A DNA stretch of 64,000 bases, from contig NZ_CP110973.1 of the NCBI RefSeq assembly GCF_026248825.1, positions 3,181,001-3,245,000 of the forward strand, read 5' to 3'. This DNA is from Larkinella insperata. Its GTDB lineage: Bacteria > Bacteroidota > Bacteroidia > Cytophagales > Spirosomataceae. The position numbers and the translations under genes are program-made. Shown here piece by piece: positions 52,960-62,144 of this stretch (its first letter is position 1; each line of letters starts with the position of its first letter). The notes under the pieces were generated by a model. The model searched no databases, was not told where the DNA came from, and saw only the letters and a list, made by a program, of their open reading frames with translations.

Positions 52960-54273
52960 ATGATCCAGCCCAAACTGACCACGTTCGATGTTGCAATGAT
53001 TGTCGTTAGCCTGGTCATTGGCGTGGGCATTTTCCGGACTCCCGCCATCGTGGCCCAATCGGCGGGGTCAGCAACGGTATTCTTTGCCGCCTGGGTGGCC
53101 GGTGGGTTCGTGAGTTTATGCGGAGCCCTGACCTACGCCGAAATTGGAGCCCGGTATCACTTTCCCGGCGGTTTTTACAAGCTCATCTCCACGGCTTTCC
53201 ACCCGGTTTTTGCGTTTATGCTCAACTGGGTTATCGTGCTGACCTACGGCGCGGGCCTGGCCGGAGTCGCCCTGATCGGGGCCGAATACATCAATCCGCT
53301 GCTGCCCGTAGCGCTTCAAACCAGCGCCGGTATACAGGGAACCGTGATTGCGACGGTTCTTTTCTTTTTTGCCATCAATTACCTCGGCATCAAGTCCAGC
53401 GCCCGGCTGCAAAACGTGCTCAGCAGCCTGAAAATCGTCCTGATGGCCCTGCTCTGTCTGGGTGTTGTCTTACCGCCCGAACTCGAACCGTCAGCGTCCG
53501 CGCTCGACGTACCGCCGACGACGCTGAATACCTTTTCCGCTTTTGCCGTTAGCCTGATTGCGGTTTTTTACACCTACGGCGGTTATCAGCAGACCCTCAA
53601 TTTCGGCGCAGACATCAAAGATCCGGTGCGCAACACCCCGCGCGGCATCCTGATCGGGATGGCCATCGTCATTGGCCTGTACCTTTGCATCAACTACGCC
53701 TATTACCATCAGCTGGGTTTTGCCGGATTGGCCGGTTCCAAACTTATTGCCGCCGATCTGGCGCGGTCTTTGTTTGGCAATTGGGGTTTTACTTTTGTTT
53801 CCCTCGCCATTTTTATTTCGGTACTGGGCTACATCAACGCAACCTTGCTGTCGCTGCCGCGGGTGTTGTACGCGATGGCCGACGACGGGGTGCTGCCGCC
53901 CATTTTCAAGAAGGTCAACGAGCGGACGCAGGTGCAGGAGTTTACGCTTATTTTCATTACGGTCGTGGTGCTGGCGTCGTTGCTGGTGCTCGGTACGTTC
54001 GAGAAAATCGTCAATTACGTCATGTCGATTGACAGCCTGGCGCTGGCCAGTGCGGCCGCGTCGATTTTTGTATTTCGGCACCGGGTCCGGGGCAACGATC
54101 CCCATAGGGGTTACAAAATCCGGTGGTATCCGTGGATTCCGCTGGTTTTCATCCTGTTTCTGCTGGCGGTTTCGGTCAACGTAATTGTCAGTGACCCGGT
54201 TCCGGCGGCCATCGGCTGGGGGCTGTTTTTCAGTGGAGCGCCCCTGTACTGGCTGCTCAAGAAGGTTTTTTAG
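52960..54273 (+). CDS. APC-family amino acid permease
   Basis: 437 residues with 12 predicted membrane helices. The N-terminal helix TFDVAMIVVSLVIGVGIFRT has the unwound G-x-G region (VIGVGIF) that binds the substrate amino/carboxyl groups in APC transporters. GALTYAEIGARYHFPGGFYK and AVFYTYGGYQQTLNFGADIK are also family-typical. It imports or exchanges amino acids; specificity cannot be read. A 56-residue protein is encoded 11 bp upstream. The next gene, for a Cys/Met-metabolism enzyme, starts 93 bp downstream, hinting at a sulfur or amino acid link (weak inference). Confidence 0.92.
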   Translation: MIQPKLTTFDVAMIVVSLVIGVGIFRTPAIVAQSAGSATVFFAAWVAGGFVSLCGALTYAEIGARYHFPGGFYKLISTAFHPVFAFMLNWVIVLTYGAGLAGVALIGAEYINPLLPVALQTSAGIQGTVIATVLFFFAINYLGIKSSARLQNVLSSLKIVLMALLCLGVVLPPELEPSASALDVPPTTLNTFSAFAVSLIAVFYTYGGYQQTLNFGADIKDPVRNTPRGILIGMAIVIGLYLCINYAYYHQLGFAGLAGSKLIAADLARSLFGNWGFTFVSLAIFISVLGYINATLLSLPRVLYAMADDGVLPPIFKKVNERTQVQEFTLIFITVVVLASLLVLGTFEKIVNYVMSIDSLALASAAASIFVFRHRVRGNDPHRGYKIRWYPWIPLVFILFLLAVSVNVIVSDPVPAAIGWGLFFSGAPLYWLLKKVF

Positions 54274-54366
54274 GTCCAGAATCGCATTTATCCGTTTCGG
54301 ATCCCGCTTATTGTCAAATGTCAAACCGCGACGGCGTGCCGTCCGAATCAGTTCCGTCAGTTACCA

Positions 54367-55527
54367 GTGGATATTTCGTACATTCTCAACGAACTCGGCG
54401 AGGAGCACAATCAGTATTTCAATGCCGTTGCCCCGCCCATTATTCAGACCAGCAATTTCATGTTTCCGGACGTCGAAACAATGCGCCGGATGTTTCCCCA
54501 CGAATTCGAATTGCCCATCTACACGCGGGGCAACAACCCGACGGTTGAAATCCTGCGGAAGAAACTGGCGGCTCTTGAGGGGGCCGAAGACGCCCTCGTG
54601 CTGGCGAGCGGTAGTGCGGCCATTGCCACGGCGGTGATTGCCAACGTCAACCAGGGTGACCACATCGTTTCGGTAGCCAAACCGTATAGCTGGACCACCA
54701 AGCTGATGCAGAATTTTCTGCCCCGGTTCGGCGTCACGACGACGTTTGTGGACGGCACGGAGGTCAGCCAGTTTGAGAACGCCATCCAGCCCAACACCAA
54801 AGTTATTTTTCTCGAATCGCCCAACACGTTTACGTTTGAGTTGCAGGACCTGGCGGCTGTGGCCAAAATAGCAAAGGAGCGCGGAATTGTGACGATGATC
54901 GACAACAGTTACTCGACGGCTCTGTACCAGAAACCCGTTGAACTGGGCATCGACCTGGTGCTGTATTCGGCCTCCAAGTACATCGGCGGGCACAGCGATG
55001 TGGTGGCGGGTGTGATCTGCGGCACGAAGGAAATGATGCGCAAAATTTTTTATTCCGAATACATGACGCTGGGCGGCATCATCTCGCCCATGAATGCCTG
55101 GCTTCTGATCCGCGGGCTGCGCACCCTGCCGCTCCGGCTTGAGCGTTCGGCCCGGACTGCCGCCGAAGTCGTGGCCTACCTCGAAAACCATCCGAAGGTT
55201 CGGCGCGTATATTTCCCGTATTCGAAAACGAATCCGCAGCTCGAACTCGCCAAACGGCAAATGTCCGGCTGTGGCGGTTTGCTGACCATTTCGCTCGAAA
55301 CCGACCGGATCGAGGTGGTCGATAAATTCGCCAATTCGTTGAAACGGTTTTTGCTGGGCGTTTCCTGGGGTGGACACGAATCGCTGGCGTTTCCGGCCAG
55401 TTCCGGCTATGCCGACGGTACCGCCCAGCCCGGCGATACGGGGTTCAATCTGATCCGGCTTTACATTGGTTTGGAAGAACCGAATGTACTAATTGCGGAT
55501 TTGGAACAGGCTTTTGAGCACATTTAG
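54367..55527 (+). CDS. Cys/Met-metabolism PLP-dependent enzyme (trans-sulfuration family)
   Basis: 386 residues with a GTG start at 54367 (no in-frame ATG fits the N-terminus). Family motifs: PPIIQTSNFMF, YTRGNNPTVEILRKKLAALE, ALVLASGSAAIATAV (PLP phosphate), DNSYSTALYQKPVELGIDLV, and the Schiff-base Lys in LYSASKYIGGHSDVVAG. Members include cystathionine gamma-synthase, cystathionine lyases, methionine gamma-lyase and O-acetylhomoserine sulfhydrylase; the exact reaction cannot be separated by eye. It acts in the cytoplasm in sulfur amino acid metabolism. It lies after an amino acid permease on the same strand. Confidence 0.9.
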   Translation: MDISYILNELGEEHNQYFNAVAPPIIQTSNFMFPDVETMRRMFPHEFELPIYTRGNNPTVEILRKKLAALEGAEDALVLASGSAAIATAVIANVNQGDHIVSVAKPYSWTTKLMQNFLPRFGVTTTFVDGTEVSQFENAIQPNTKVIFLESPNTFTFELQDLAAVAKIAKERGIVTMIDNSYSTALYQKPVELGIDLVLYSASKYIGGHSDVVAGVICGTKEMMRKIFYSEYMTLGGIISPMNAWLLIRGLRTLPLRLERSARTAAEVVAYLENHPKVRRVYFPYSKTNPQLELAKRQMSGCGGLLTISLETDRIEVVDKFANSLKRFLLGVSWGGHESLAFPASSGYADGTAQPGDTGFNLIRLYIGLEEPNVLIADLEQAFEHI

Positions 55528-55541
55528 CCCTCCGATTTTGT

Positions 55542-55549
55542 TATTTTTG
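55542..55549 (+). promoter_or_regulatory. Bacteroidota -7 promoter element
   Basis: TATTTTTG matches TAnnTTTG, 23 bp before the ATG of the GH3-serine hydrolase gene. Confidence 0.5.
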
Positions 55550-55572
55550 CGTAACCATTGAATTTGTTGCCC

Positions 55573-58569
55573 ATGCGTTTTTCTGTCCGTTTGCGTTTTC
55601 TGGCCTGCGCCTTCAGTCTTTTGTTTTCCCTCAACACGGCTCATTCCCAAAGCGTTCCGTCGTTTCTGAAGGCGAATCCGCGCTGGGTCGATTCGGTTTT
55701 TAACGCCATGACGCCCGATCAGCGGATTGCCCAGTTGATCATGGTCGCGGGGTTTTCAAACCGGAGCAAAGGCTACGAAGATTCGTTGATGACGCTGGTG
55801 CAGACCTACCAGATCGGCGGAATTGTGTTTTTTCAGGGCGGTCCGATTCGGCAGGCCCGGCTGATCAACCGGCTGCAAACCGTGGCGAAAGTACCCATGC
55901 TGGTTGCCATTGACGGCGAGTGGGGGCTGGGCATGCGGCTGGACAGCACCGTGCGGTTTCCGTACCAGATGACGCTGGGCGCCATTCAGGGGCGCGATGA
56001 CCTGATCTATAAAATGGGGGCCGCCGTGGCCCGCCAGTGCCGCCGGATGGGTATTCACATCAATTTTGCTCCGGTGGCCGATGTCAACAACAACCCGAAT
56101 AACCCCGTTATCAACTTCCGCTCGTTCGGCGAAGACAAGGAAGCCGTTGCCAACAAGGCGCTGGCGTACATGAAAGGGATGCAGGACAACGGGTTACTTA
56201 CCTCCCTGAAACACTTTCCCGGTCACGGCGATACGGGTACGGATTCGCACTACGACCTGCCACTGATTACCAAAAACCGGCCGCAACTGGAGGAACTGGA
56301 ACTGTATCCGTTCCGGAAGCTGATCGACGCCGGCGCTGCGGGCGTCATGATTGCCCACCTGAATATTCCGGCGCTGGATGCAACGCCCAACCTGCCGAGT
56401 ACGCTTTCGCGCAAAGTCGTTACGGACTTACTCAAAAATGAACTGGGCTTCGGCGGACTGGTGTATTCCGACGCGATGAACATGAAGGGCGTCACCAAGT
56501 ATTACCCCTCGGGTATTGCCGACCGCATGGGGCTGGAAGCCGGGATGGACATTCTGGAATACACGCTCGACATTCCACGGGCCATTGCCGAGGTGAAGCA
56601 GGCCGTGGCCGATGGACGGCTTTCGCAGGCCGACATCGACGCCCGTTGCCGCAAAGTGCTGGCGGCCAAAGCCTGGGCGGGGCTGGATCGGTACAAACCC
56701 GTTAACCTGATGAACCTGGTCCGGGAGCTGAACGAGCCCGAATCCAACCTGATCAACCGGTTGCTGAGCGAAGAAGCGCTGACGATTTTGAAAAATGACA
56801 AGGAGGAATCGGGCGAACCGCTGATTCCGCTGCTGAACCTGAGTACCAAAAAAATTGCATCGGTTTCGCTGGATGCTTCGCAGGAAACCTATTTCCAGAA
56901 AATGCTCGCTAATTACACGGCCGTCAAGCAGTTCAACATCACAGCGACCACGGCTGATACCACCCTGGAACGCATCCGCAAAGAACTAAAGGACTATGAC
57001 GTGCTGCTCGTGGGCGTGCACCTGAGCAACATCCGGCCGGCGGTGCAATACGGTGTTACGCCTAAAACCGTCGCGGTCCTGCGGGAATTGTGCGAAACCG
57101 GGAAAGCCGTCGTTTCGGTGTTTGGCAACCCGTACGCCCTGGCAAAACTGGAGGGGCTGGAACAGGCGCGCGGCCTCATCATGGCGTACCAGTTGACTCA
57201 ATTCACGGAGGAACTGGCCGCCCAACTGATCTTTGGCGCCATTCCGGCGAAGGGGAAACTGCCGGTGACGGTCAACGAGCGGTACAAACTCAACGACGGT
57301 ATTCCCACCTCATCGATTGGCCGGTTGAAATACACGATCCCAGAAGAAGTGGGCGTGGACTCATATTTCCTGACGGCGAAAATTGATTCGCTGATGCAGG
57401 TGGCCATTACCCAGAAGGCGACGCCGGGCGGTGTGGTGCAGATGGCCAAAGATGGCAAGGTGATTTTCCAGAAAGCGTACGGAACCCACACCTACGAAGG
57501 GCTCACACCGACGAAAGAAGACGACCTGTTTGACCTGGCATCCGTTACCAAAGTCAGCACGTCGACGCTGGCCCTGATGCGGCTGGTCGACGAAGGCAAG
57601 TTTAACCTGGACGCAACGATGGCCGCCTACCTGCCGGATTTTAAAGAATCGAATAAAGCCAACCTGATCTGGCGCGACGTACTGACGCACCAGGCCGGTT
57701 TAAAGGCGTCGATTGCATTCTGGATGGACGCGCGCAACCCCGACGGAACCTGGAAGGATAAAACGTTCAACGACGAAAAACGCGGCCCGTACAAAGTGGA
57801 GATTACGGACAAGCTTTTTATGCACCGCAGATACCGGAGAACCATCTTCGAGACGATTCGGGACTCGCCGGTGAGCGCCAAGAAAGATTACGTTTACAGC
57901 GACCTGTCGTTTATTCTCTATCCGCAAATCGTGGAAGAGATGACCGATCAGAAGTTTGAAGATTACCTGAAACAGAACATCTACGAACCGCTGGGCGCTA
58001 CTACACTGACCTTCAATCCGATGCGGTTTTACCCGCTGCCGCGCATCATGCCAACGGAGTACGACTCGGTTTTCCGCAAGTCGCTGGTCTGGGGCCGGGT
58101 GCACGACGAAGGGGCGGCCATGCTCGGCGGGGTGTCGGGGCACGCCGGTCTGTTTGGGTCCTCCAACGACCTGATGAAACTGGTGCAGATGTACCTGCAA
58201 AAAGGTTATTACGGTGGTAAACAGTTTATTAGCCCGCAGACGGTAACGGAGTTCACGCGGTACCAGTTTCCGGAAAAAGGCAATCGGCGCGGTATCGGCT
58301 TCGATAAACCAAGCTTTAAATATTCGGGGAACGCGCCCAAATTTGCCAGTCCGCAGAGCTTCGGACACTCGGGGTTCACCGGAACTTTTATCTGGGTTGA
58401 CCCGCAGTACAACACCTCGTACGTCTTTATGTCGAACCGGGTTTATCCGAGCCGCACGCACACCAAGCTCATTACGCTGGGCATCCGGACAAACGTTGCC
58501 GACGCTTTGTACGAAGCCATCCGACGGGGGCCGAACTCCAACCTGGCCAGCATTCTGGCAACGCCCTAA
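55573..58569 (+). CDS. GH3 beta-N-acetylhexosaminidase fused to a beta-lactamase-like serine hydrolase
   Basis: 998 residues, exported (MRFSVRLRFLACAFSLLFSL, then NTAHSQ). The N-terminal GH3 domain (about 35-380) has the NagZ-type loop KHFPGHGDTGTDSHYDLP with its catalytic His/Asp and nucleophile Asp300 in LVYSDAMNMKG. A GH3 C-terminal-like domain (about 390-590) follows. The C-terminal class C beta-lactamase/DD-peptidase-like domain (about 610-985) has SVTK (Ser657, Lys660), YSDLS at the Tyr motif, and HSGFTGT. It may cut GlcNAc-MurNAc glycans and amide or ester bonds of peptidoglycan fragments in the periplasm, which is inference. The combined architecture is known in Bacteroidota. Confidence 0.92.
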   Translation: MRFSVRLRFLACAFSLLFSLNTAHSQSVPSFLKANPRWVDSVFNAMTPDQRIAQLIMVAGFSNRSKGYEDSLMTLVQTYQIGGIVFFQGGPIRQARLINRLQTVAKVPMLVAIDGEWGLGMRLDSTVRFPYQMTLGAIQGRDDLIYKMGAAVARQCRRMGIHINFAPVADVNNNPNNPVINFRSFGEDKEAVANKALAYMKGMQDNGLLTSLKHFPGHGDTGTDSHYDLPLITKNRPQLEELELYPFRKLIDAGAAGVMIAHLNIPALDATPNLPSTLSRKVVTDLLKNELGFGGLVYSDAMNMKGVTKYYPSGIADRMGLEAGMDILEYTLDIPRAIAEVKQAVADGRLSQADIDARCRKVLAAKAWAGLDRYKPVNLMNLVRELNEPESNLINRLLSEEALTILKNDKEESGEPLIPLLNLSTKKIASVSLDASQETYFQKMLANYTAVKQFNITATTADTTLERIRKELKDYDVLLVGVHLSNIRPAVQYGVTPKTVAVLRELCETGKAVVSVFGNPYALAKLEGLEQARGLIMAYQLTQFTEELAAQLIFGAIPAKGKLPVTVNERYKLNDGIPTSSIGRLKYTIPEEVGVDSYFLTAKIDSLMQVAITQKATPGGVVQMAKDGKVIFQKAYGTHTYEGLTPTKEDDLFDLASVTKVSTSTLALMRLVDEGKFNLDATMAAYLPDFKESNKANLIWRDVLTHQAGLKASIAFWMDARNPDGTWKDKTFNDEKRGPYKVEITDKLFMHRRYRRTIFETIRDSPVSAKKDYVYSDLSFILYPQIVEEMTDQKFEDYLKQNIYEPLGATTLTFNPMRFYPLPRIMPTEYDSVFRKSLVWGRVHDEGAAMLGGVSGHAGLFGSSNDLMKLVQMYLQKGYYGGKQFISPQTVTEFTRYQFPEKGNRRGIGFDKPSFKYSGNAPKFASPQSFGHSGFTGTFIWVDPQYNTSYVFMSNRVYPSRTHTKLITLGIRTNVADALYEAIRRGPNSNLASILATP

Positions 58570-58632
58570 ACCGTTTTTCGGCGGGCGAAGGAAATCATTG
58601 AGTACGGAGTATGGGCAGTTAATTTGAGTGCC

Positions 58633-59085
58633 ATGAAAAATCATCTCATTCGTTTGCTCGACTATGAGCAATGGGCCAACCGGGCCGTCATTGATGCGCT
58701 GGAACAGGTTGAAAGTCCGCCCGAGCGTGCCGTCAAAGTGATGGGCCATGTTCTGTCGGCGCAGCAGGTCTGGCTGTCGCGGCTGACGGGCGAGGTTAGT
58801 TATGTGGCTGTTTGGGAAGACATTCCGATTGCCTGGATGGGCGAAACCTCCGACCGGAATGTTCGTGGATTAAAAACCTTTCTGGAAGCCGAACCCGAGG
58901 AAAGTCTGAACCGCATCATTACGTATAAAACCTCGTCGGGCCTGCCTTTCAGCAGTTCGGTGCTTGATATTCTGACCCAGTTGAGCCATCACGCGGCTTA
59001 CCACCGGGGCCAGATCATTCAGTTACTCCGGCCGCAGTTGACCGAGGTACCCATGACGGATTTTATTTTCTGGGCGCGGGCCTGA
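58633..59085 (+). CDS. DinB family protein
   Basis: 150 residues of a four-helix bundle: HLIRLLDYEQWANRAVIDAL, VMGHVLSAQQVWLSRLTG, and ILTQLSHHAAYHRGQIIQLL. The three His (GH, HH, YHRGQ) are the usual metal-binding set of DinB/YfiT proteins. These include metal-dependent thiol transferases and hydrolases; the activity here is unknown. ATG 58633 is preferred to a TTG three codons earlier. It lies 63 bp after the GH3 fusion gene and is convergent with the histidine kinase gene. Confidence 0.92.
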   Translation: MKNHLIRLLDYEQWANRAVIDALEQVESPPERAVKVMGHVLSAQQVWLSRLTGEVSYVAVWEDIPIAWMGETSDRNVRGLKTFLEAEPEESLNRIITYKTSSGLPFSSSVLDILTQLSHHAAYHRGQIIQLLRPQLTEVPMTDFIFWARA

Positions 59086-59093
59086 AAACGATC

Positions 59094-60422
59094 TCAGAAA
59101 ATCATGGAGAACGTGCTGCCCTGCCCCGGGGTTGAGGTTACCTTCAGCTGGCCGTTGTGAAGCTGCATGATCTGCCGCGAAAGGCTCAGGCCAATGCCCG
59201 AACCCGTTTTTTTGGTGGTGTAAAACGGAATGAAAATCTTTTCGATGGCTTCCGGTTCGATGCCCGGTCCGTTGTCGCTGACGTAAATGGTCAGCCGGTT
59301 GTCTTCCGATTTTACTTCAATCTTAAGCTTCGGTTTGCGGTGGCCTTCCAGAATTTCCATCGCATTTTTGATGAGGTTGATCAACACCATTTCGATTTGG
59401 CCCGCGTCGGCAAAAATCATCAGGTACGAGGGCACGGGGGGCGCCTGCAAAATGATGTGCCGCTGTTGTAATTCCGTCTGGACCAGCGCAATGACGTTTC
59501 TCAGTAGATTTTCGACGGAAATCTCGGCCAGGCGGGGTTGCGGAATTGCCGTGAAATTCCGGTAGGCATCCACAAACCGCATGATCCCGCGTCCGCGGTG
59601 TTCGATGGTGGTCAGGGCTTCGCGCAGGTCGTTGACGGCCTCTTCGTCGGCGCCCGCCAGTTCAGTGTTTACAATCTGCTGCATCGTGCCCACCAGCGAC
59701 ACGATCGGCGTCACGGAGTTCATGATTTCGTGCCGCAGTACTTTGGTCAGGTTCTGCCAGGCTTCCAGCTCCTTTTGCTGCAACTCCGTCCGGATGTTCT
59801 GGATCGACGCTACCGTTACCGGCCGGCCGCGCAGACTAACCGTGGCGCACCGCACCGAAAGTTCCTGCTCAAAACTGCTTTGGTAAATGGCGGGCGTGCT
59901 GCTGGGCGTGGCCGTTAGAATATCGTATAACCCCGCGTGAACGGCTTGCAAGTCCGAGAGACTACGAAGCCGGTAGATCCCTAGCAACCGCAAAGCCGCC
60001 TGGTTGCTCATCTCCACGTTGCCCGCGGCATCGAACGAAATCAGCCCGACGCTCACCTGCTGAACGATGGTGTTGAGGTAGTGCAGGTTGGCTTCCTTTT
60101 CGGCCCGGGCCTGCCGGAACGCTTCGAGCACTTCGTTGAACTGCTGATTCAGTTCTTTAAAACTCGGTCCGAGTTCGTTATCGGCTTTGAAGGCAACGGC
60201 AAAATCCGAATACCGTACCGATTCCATGAAGCGCGTCAGTTTACGATTCAGGCTGGTGATGTACCGGTGCAGATTGGCCGTTTCGGCCGTCAGCAGAATG
60301 ATACCAACGCCAACCAGCAACGACCGGCTGGCCGGAACCTTCCACCAGGCGTAGGCAATCAGCAGGCAGGTCAGCAGAATAACGGCAATTCGAATAAAAA
60401 GCCCCGTGGCGAATCGTTTCAT
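59094..60422 (-). CDS. NtrB-like membrane sensor histidine kinase
   Basis: 442 residues. Two N-terminal membrane helices (FIRIAVILLTCLLIAYAWW; SLLVGVGIILLTAETANL) with almost no periplasmic loop, then a short linker helix, a PAS domain (about 110-205; LISFDAAGNVEMSNQAALRL), a HisKA domain with VLRHEIMNSVTPIVSLVG (His231), and HATPase motifs NLIKNAMEIL, VSDNGPGIEPEAIEKIFIPF and TGSGIGLSLSRQIMQLHNG. It should phosphorylate the sigma-54 activator encoded 3 bp upstream in the same operon. The signal is probably sensed in the membrane or cytoplasm. Confidence 0.95.
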   Translation of the reverse strand: MKRFATGLFIRIAVILLTCLLIAYAWWKVPASRSLLVGVGIILLTAETANLHRYITSLNRKLTRFMESVRYSDFAVAFKADNELGPSFKELNQQFNEVLEAFRQARAEKEANLHYLNTIVQQVSVGLISFDAAGNVEMSNQAALRLLGIYRLRSLSDLQAVHAGLYDILTATPSSTPAIYQSSFEQELSVRCATVSLRGRPVTVASIQNIRTELQQKELEAWQNLTKVLRHEIMNSVTPIVSLVGTMQQIVNTELAGADEEAVNDLREALTTIEHRGRGIMRFVDAYRNFTAIPQPRLAEISVENLLRNVIALVQTELQQRHIILQAPPVPSYLMIFADAGQIEMVLINLIKNAMEILEGHRKPKLKIEVKSEDNRLTIYVSDNGPGIEPEAIEKIFIPFYTTKKTGSGIGLSLSRQIMQLHNGQLKVTSTPGQGSTFSMIF

Positions 60423-60425
60423 ACT

Positions 60426-61814
60426 TCAAAGCCCGTATTTCTCCAGTCGCCGGTACAACGCCTGTCGCGACAGGCCCAACTCCCGGGCGATGTCCGTGAT
60501 GTTGCCGTGGTACTTTTGCATGGCCTGCTGAATCATTTTTTTCTCCATATCCTCAATCTGAAGATTTTCCTGGAACGGCAAGTCCTTGTCCGTCGGAATG
60601 GCGGCCGGTGTGTTGGTGCCGAAGTAAAAATCTTCCGGTTCGAGCACGTTCCCCTGCGCCAGGATGATTGCCCGCTCGATGGCGTGCTGCAACTCCCGGA
60701 CGTTGCCCGGCCAGCGGTATTGCTGCAACTGCCGGGACAAGGCCGGACTGATGGACGCAACTTTACGGTTGTACTGCTTCCGGTATTGCTTCAGAAAGTG
60801 TTCGGCCAGCGGAATAATGTCTTCAGGCCGTTCGCGCAGCGGGGGAATGTGTACTTCAATGGTGTTGATGCGGTACAGCAAATCCTGCCGGAACGAGCGG
60901 TCGCTGACGTGCTGGTAAATTGGCGAGTTGGTCGCGCAGATCAGGCGAACGTCGATGTTTTTCGGTTTATTCGACCCCACGCGCGTGACGACCCGCTGCT
61001 GCAAAACCGTCAGCAGTTTGGCTTGCTGCGGAAGCGAAATGTTGCCGATTTCGTCCAGGAAAATGGTTCCCCCGTTGGCTTCTTCAAACCGCCCGGCGCG
61101 GTCTTCGCGGGCGTCGGTGAAGGCGCCTTTGACGTGGCCGAACAGTTCGCTTTCGAACAGACTATCGCTCAGCGCACCCAGATCGACGCTCACAAACGGT
61201 TTGTCGCGCCGGAGCGACCGTTGGTGCAGAGCCCGGGCCACCACATCCTTTCCGGTGCCGTTTTCACCCAGAATCAGAACGTTGGCGTCGGTTTCGGCTA
61301 CGCGCTCGATGGTGGCGAAAACCTGCCGCATGGCGGGGCTGACGGCAATGTACGAGGAACTTTGGGCGCTGGCCTTGCCGGAAGCCGCCGAACCGGGAGC
61401 CGACCCGTTTTGTCCTGCGGTTTTGGCTCCCTGCCCGGCGCTGCCTTCCAGGGCGCTGTGTAGGGTGGCCAGTAATTTGTCGTTTTCCCACGGTTTGAGA
61501 ACGAAATCCCGGGCACCGGACTTGATGGCCCGTACCGCCATTTCCACATCCCCGTAAGCCGTAATCAGGACGACGGCCGTGGTCGGTTTGATATCCAGAA
61601 TACGGTCGAGCCACAGGAAGCCTTCGCGGCCGCTGCTGTTGTCGCGCTGAAAGTTCATATCGAGCAGAACCAGGTCGTAGCTGCCGTTGGTAATCAGAAA
61701 AGGAATCTTCTCGGGATTTTTCTCAATATCAACTTGTGGATAATGGCGTTTGAGCAGCAATTTGGCCGCGCTCAGCACATCGACATCGTCGTCAATAATC
61801 AGGATTTTCGACAT
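60426..61814 (-). CDS. Sigma-54-dependent NtrC-family response regulator
   Basis: 462 residues. A receiver (1-120) has IIDDD, phospho-acceptor Asp52 in LVLLDMNF and Lys in VLKPWEND. A Gly/Ala/Ser-rich linker leads to an AAA+ domain (about 155-380) with Walker A GENGTGKD and Walker B GGTIFLDEIG. The sigma-54 contact loop is GAFTDA rather than the usual GAFTGA. A Fis-type helix-turn-helix ends the protein (ITDIARELGLSRQALYRRLE). ATG 61814 is chosen because it starts the receiver. It is divergent from a MacA/MacB-like exporter whose promoter region has a sigma-54-like box and tandem palindromes, its likely targets. Confidence 0.95.
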   Translation of the reverse strand: MSKILIIDDDVDVLSAAKLLLKRHYPQVDIEKNPEKIPFLITNGSYDLVLLDMNFQRDNSSGREGFLWLDRILDIKPTTAVVLITAYGDVEMAVRAIKSGARDFVLKPWENDKLLATLHSALEGSAGQGAKTAGQNGSAPGSAASGKASAQSSSYIAVSPAMRQVFATIERVAETDANVLILGENGTGKDVVARALHQRSLRRDKPFVSVDLGALSDSLFESELFGHVKGAFTDAREDRAGRFEEANGGTIFLDEIGNISLPQQAKLLTVLQQRVVTRVGSNKPKNIDVRLICATNSPIYQHVSDRSFRQDLLYRINTIEVHIPPLRERPEDIIPLAEHFLKQYRKQYNRKVASISPALSRQLQQYRWPGNVRELQHAIERAIILAQGNVLEPEDFYFGTNTPAAIPTDKDLPFQENLQIEDMEKKMIQQAMQKYHGNITDIARELGLSRQALYRRLEKYGL

Positions 61815-61928
61815 AGAATTTTCAGAAACGGTGGTCAAAACCGCGTCATTTTAGTAGGTAGGATAGCGATTTATTGCCTAAATATAGCCACTCTAAAGCT
61901 GCCCTGCAAAGCGGCTTACACCAGCGGT

Positions 61929-61940
61929 TTTCGGCCGAAA
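61929..61940. promoter_or_regulatory. 12-bp palindrome in divergent regulatory region
   Basis: TTTCGGCCGAAA, perfect. It lies 20 bp left of the first enhancer palindrome and differs from it in sequence; it might be a separate regulator site or fortuitous. Confidence 0.3.
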
Positions 61941-61959
61941 TATACGCTATTTTTGTCCG

Positions 61960-61975
61960 TGTCCGCTTTCGGACA
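61960..61975. promoter_or_regulatory. Putative NtrC-family activator site 1
   Basis: TGTCCGCTTTCGGACA: perfect 6-bp arms around four bases. It is preceded by a further half site TTGTCCG. It lies 77 bp upstream of the sigma-54-like -24 box. Confidence 0.75.
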
Positions 61976-61980
61976 AAACT

Positions 61981-61996
61981 TGTCCGCATGTGGACA
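61981..61996. promoter_or_regulatory. Putative NtrC-family activator site 2
   Basis: TGTCCGCATGTGGACA fits TGTCCG-N4-YGGACA with one arm mismatch. Its centre is 21 bp from the centre of site 1, two helical turns, so two activator dimers could sit on the same DNA face. Confidence 0.75.
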
Positions 61997-62051
61997 GGAA
62001 ATGAGCCGCAACTTTGTTGTAAGTGATTGATCATCAGAAGGGTTTTATTAC

Positions 62052-62068
62052 TGGCACGTCAATTGGCA
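62052..62068 (+). promoter_or_regulatory. Sigma-54-like -24/-12 promoter
   Basis: TGGCACGTCAATTGGCA. The -24 half TGGCACG is a perfect consensus. The -12 half reads TTGG at the standard spacing, or TTGGC with a GC one base further on, so it is not perfect. It points at the exporter gene, 77 bp before its ATG. Confidence 0.65.
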
Positions 62069-62144
62069 ATAGATTGGACAGTTGAGTAATACTGGAAATC
62101 TTATTCAACTTTCAATCATCTACCAATCAACAATTTTAAAAGTA

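Larger units (their letters stand above)
61815..62144. other. 330-bp divergent regulatory region
   Basis: Shared by the NtrC-type regulator operon (minus) and the exporter operon (plus). It contains a 12-bp palindrome TTTCGGCCGAAA (61929-61940), two 16-bp enhancer-like palindromes, and one sigma-54-like promoter directed at the exporter. No open frame is supported. Confidence 0.7.

Noticed and set aside
60081..61463. A 460-codon open frame opposite the sigma-54 regulator and kinase
   Set aside because: It spans the junction of two well-supported genes on the other strand and has shadow composition.
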